A stretch of 17,164 nt of DNA from Fervidobacterium sp. (GTDB lineage: Bacteria > Thermotogota > Thermotogae > Thermotogales > Fervidobacteriaceae), in assembly GCA_003522805.1 (NCBI GenBank), contig DPIB01000088.1, positions 1 through 17,164 of the forward strand, written 5' to 3'. Every line of letters starts with the position of its first letter. Position 1 is the first letter of the stretch. Positions 15,646 to 17,164 of the stretch are shown here, piece after piece. The notes under the pieces were generated by a model, which searched no databases, was not told the origin of the DNA, and was given only the letters and a program-made list of their open reading frames with translations. The position numbers and the translations under genes are program-made.

Positions 15646-15897
15646 ATGTCAAAAGGGGGTCCTATCTCAAAGATAAACGACAATGTGTACATAATCAGAG
15701 ACAGGGTAACTGCAGTGGTACCCGTAAGTTCTACCATCTCAAGAAGAATAAGGTCAAGCAATCAACTAGGTGGGAATATGATTAACTTGACCTACGGTAA
15801 GGAATGTAAAACAGTAGTTTTCATAAACAGTGGACATAGCATACTACTCGCAGAACCTGCAATGGAAGTAAGAAAGATGGTCTGGGGAGAAGAGTAG
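15646..15897 (+). CDS. RemA-like DUF370 protein (possible DNA-binding regulator)
   Basis: This 83-residue protein aligns with the DUF370/UPF0296 family, whose B. subtilis member RemA is a ring-forming DNA-binding activator of biofilm matrix genes. Shared positions include the DRVTAVVPVSSTISRRIR region (19-36), matching NRIITIVSPDSAPIKRII, and LTYGKECKTVVFINSGHSIL (48-67), matching THGRRTRAVIIMDSDHVIL. The two neighbouring arginines that bind DNA in RemA correspond to Lys52 and Glu53 here, so DNA binding may differ. The B. subtilis sequence is quoted from memory. The ribosome binding site GGAGGTGAT (15634-15642) is an exact anti-16S match. The stop is 2 bases before the radical SAM gene. Confidence 0.75.
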   Translation: MSKGGPISKINDNVYIIRDRVTAVVPVSSTISRRIRSSNQLGGNMINLTYGKECKTVVFINSGHSILLAEPAMEVRKMVWGEE

Positions 15898-15899
15898 TA

Positions 15900-17105
15900 T
15901 TGGAAAGACCGGGAGGGGCTAAACCCGTCTACAAAAGGGTTGTATTCCGTATAACCAAGCACAATCGATACAGTATAACAGCACTTGTCGCTGCCATAAT
16001 TGCTAAACTTGACGTGCAAGTTTATGAAGCAAAGAATATAGACACTATACTGCAGTATCCTGTTGAAGGTACTGCAGTTGCTTATTCTTTTACCACTTTT
16101 GACCTAGATGCAGTTATTGGGGAGATCAATATACTGAAAGACAACGGATATACGCTCATAGCAGGAGGTCCACACGTAACGGCTATGCCCCAAGATATGT
16201 TAACACTTGGTTTCGATTACGTATTCTTAGGAGATGGTGAAGAAAACATAATCGAATTTCTCAAGGGCACCAAGCCGGAATCTGGGACCTTCGATGGAGT
16301 TACCAAGAGAGTAAATCTTGATGATTATCCACCGATATGTGAGGAAAAGAAATTATTCATGCCAATAGAAATCTCGCGCGGTTGCCCATTTAACTGCGGG
16401 TACTGTCAGACACCGAGACTTGCTGGAAAGCTTGTGCGCCATAGGTCCATAGATAATATCATTGAATACCAGAAGATTTCCGTTGCACATAGAAAGACAG
16501 TTGCAAGGTTCATCACACCGAATGCATTTGGTTATGCAAGCAAGAACGGAATCACACCGAATGTCGAGGCAATAGACGAACTACTCTTCAAAATCAAATC
16601 CACAGGCGTCACTGAGATATACTTTGGCACGTTTCCATCAGATGTAAGACCAGAGAGCATAACGGATGAAGTAATAAAGGCCATAAAGAAATATATTGAT
16701 AACGACTATTTAGTTATCGGTGCACAGAGCGGGAGCAATAGGATACTCAACATGATCCAGCGAGGTCATACGGTAAAAAAAGTGGAGGAAGCACTAGAAA
16801 TACTTGCAAACAACGGGTTTTATGCAAAAGTTGACTTTATATTTGGATTTCCTTTTGAGACCAGAGAAGATGTAGAAGAGACATTTAAATTCATAGAAAA
16901 AATAGTAGAAAAATACAACGCAAAAATCCACGCACACACGTTCATGCCATTACCAGGCACGCCACTCTTCGAATATGGACCAGGTACATTGAAAGAATAC
17001 CAGAGGAAATTCTTAGGACAACTAGCTTCTAAAGGCATATTGGACGGGTATTGGATAGAGCAAGAGAAACTAGCTAAGAAAGTTCAAAAAATATATGGCT
17101 TCTGA
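15900..17105 (+). CDS. Radical SAM protein with N-terminal B12-binding-like domain
   Basis: This 401-residue protein has a Rossmann-like N-terminal domain (about 12-125), with the AGGPHVTAMP (88-97) and GDGEENIIEFL (111-121) segments usual in B12-binding-type radical SAM enzymes. The DxHxxG cobalamin motif is not visible, so cofactor binding is doubtful. The radical SAM core begins at 155 with the 4Fe-4S motif Cys162-x3-Cys166-x2-Cys169 in SRGCPFNCGYCQTP. It continues through IGAQSGSNRIL (273-283) and VDFIFGFPFET (311-321). It resembles the MJ_1487-type subfamily, with no known substrate. The start is TTG at 15900, 2 bases after the DUF370 stop with GGGGAG upstream; no better start is in frame. 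The gene is complete, and no terminator is visible in the remaining 59 bases. Confidence 0.82.
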   Translation: MERPGGAKPVYKRVVFRITKHNRYSITALVAAIIAKLDVQVYEAKNIDTILQYPVEGTAVAYSFTTFDLDAVIGEINILKDNGYTLIAGGPHVTAMPQDMLTLGFDYVFLGDGEENIIEFLKGTKPESGTFDGVTKRVNLDDYPPICEEKKLFMPIEISRGCPFNCGYCQTPRLAGKLVRHRSIDNIIEYQKISVAHRKTVARFITPNAFGYASKNGITPNVEAIDELLFKIKSTGVTEIYFGTFPSDVRPESITDEVIKAIKKYIDNDYLVIGAQSGSNRILNMIQRGHTVKKVEEALEILANNGFYAKVDFIFGFPFETREDVEETFKFIEKIVEKYNAKIHAHTFMPLPGTPLFEYGPGTLKEYQRKFLGQLASKGILDGYWIEQEKLAKKVQKIYGF

Positions 17106-17164
17106 ATAATAACACTGTCTCAGCACAAACGCAACCTGATAACTCCCAGCATCTTTGTATGATC

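Overview
The window looks like a piece of a Thermotogales chromosome, most probably a Fervidobacterium. The evidence is the moderately AT-rich DNA, heavy use of AGA/AGG arginine and ATA isoleucine codons, very strong Shine-Dalgarno sites (for example GGAGGTGAT), a RecG with a long N-terminal extension, and thermophile-like Lys/Glu-rich proteins. The genus is an inference from sequence style; no database was searched. All intact genes lie on the + strand.

Region 1 (1-917) is decayed accessory DNA. Two related, inverted segments (about 1-162 on + and 550-725 on -) look like 3' ends of IS200/IS605-type tnpB elements: a C-terminal coding tail, a structured RNA-like stretch and a terminal hairpin. 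Between them lies the 3' third of a COG0116-type RNA methyltransferase gene, cut off exactly where the first element ends. A short reading frame of unknown origin and a hairpin follow.

Region 2 (918-6261) is housekeeping. It holds recG, then a solitary gcvH with a five-helix membrane protein gene closed by a strong terminator, then pyk, then rpmB with its own promoter, a leader with two hairpins and a perfect terminator. Three starts here use an extended -10 box (TGnTATAAT).

Region 3 (6262-17164) starts with a small unknown membrane protein. It continues as a long, tightly packed run with no visible internal terminator: alr, yhaM-like exoribonuclease, topA, a PPP-type phosphatase, a DUF368 membrane protein (PopT type), pheS, truB, a divergent YchF-like protein, a RemA-like DUF370 protein and a radical SAM protein. 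Spacings are short, and alr/yhaM and phosphatase/DUF368 overlap. The mix covers cell-wall supply (alanine racemase, undecaprenyl-phosphate recycling), translation (PheS, TruB, YchF-like), DNA topology and RNA decay. The last 59 bases (17106-17164) show no recognisable feature.

The items most worth a second look are the divergent YchF-like protein that lacks the DxxG motif, its neighbours the RemA-like protein and radical SAM protein, the paired tnpB/guide-RNA-like remnants, and the dyad-rich rpmB control region. I found no CRISPR array, tRNA or rRNA gene.
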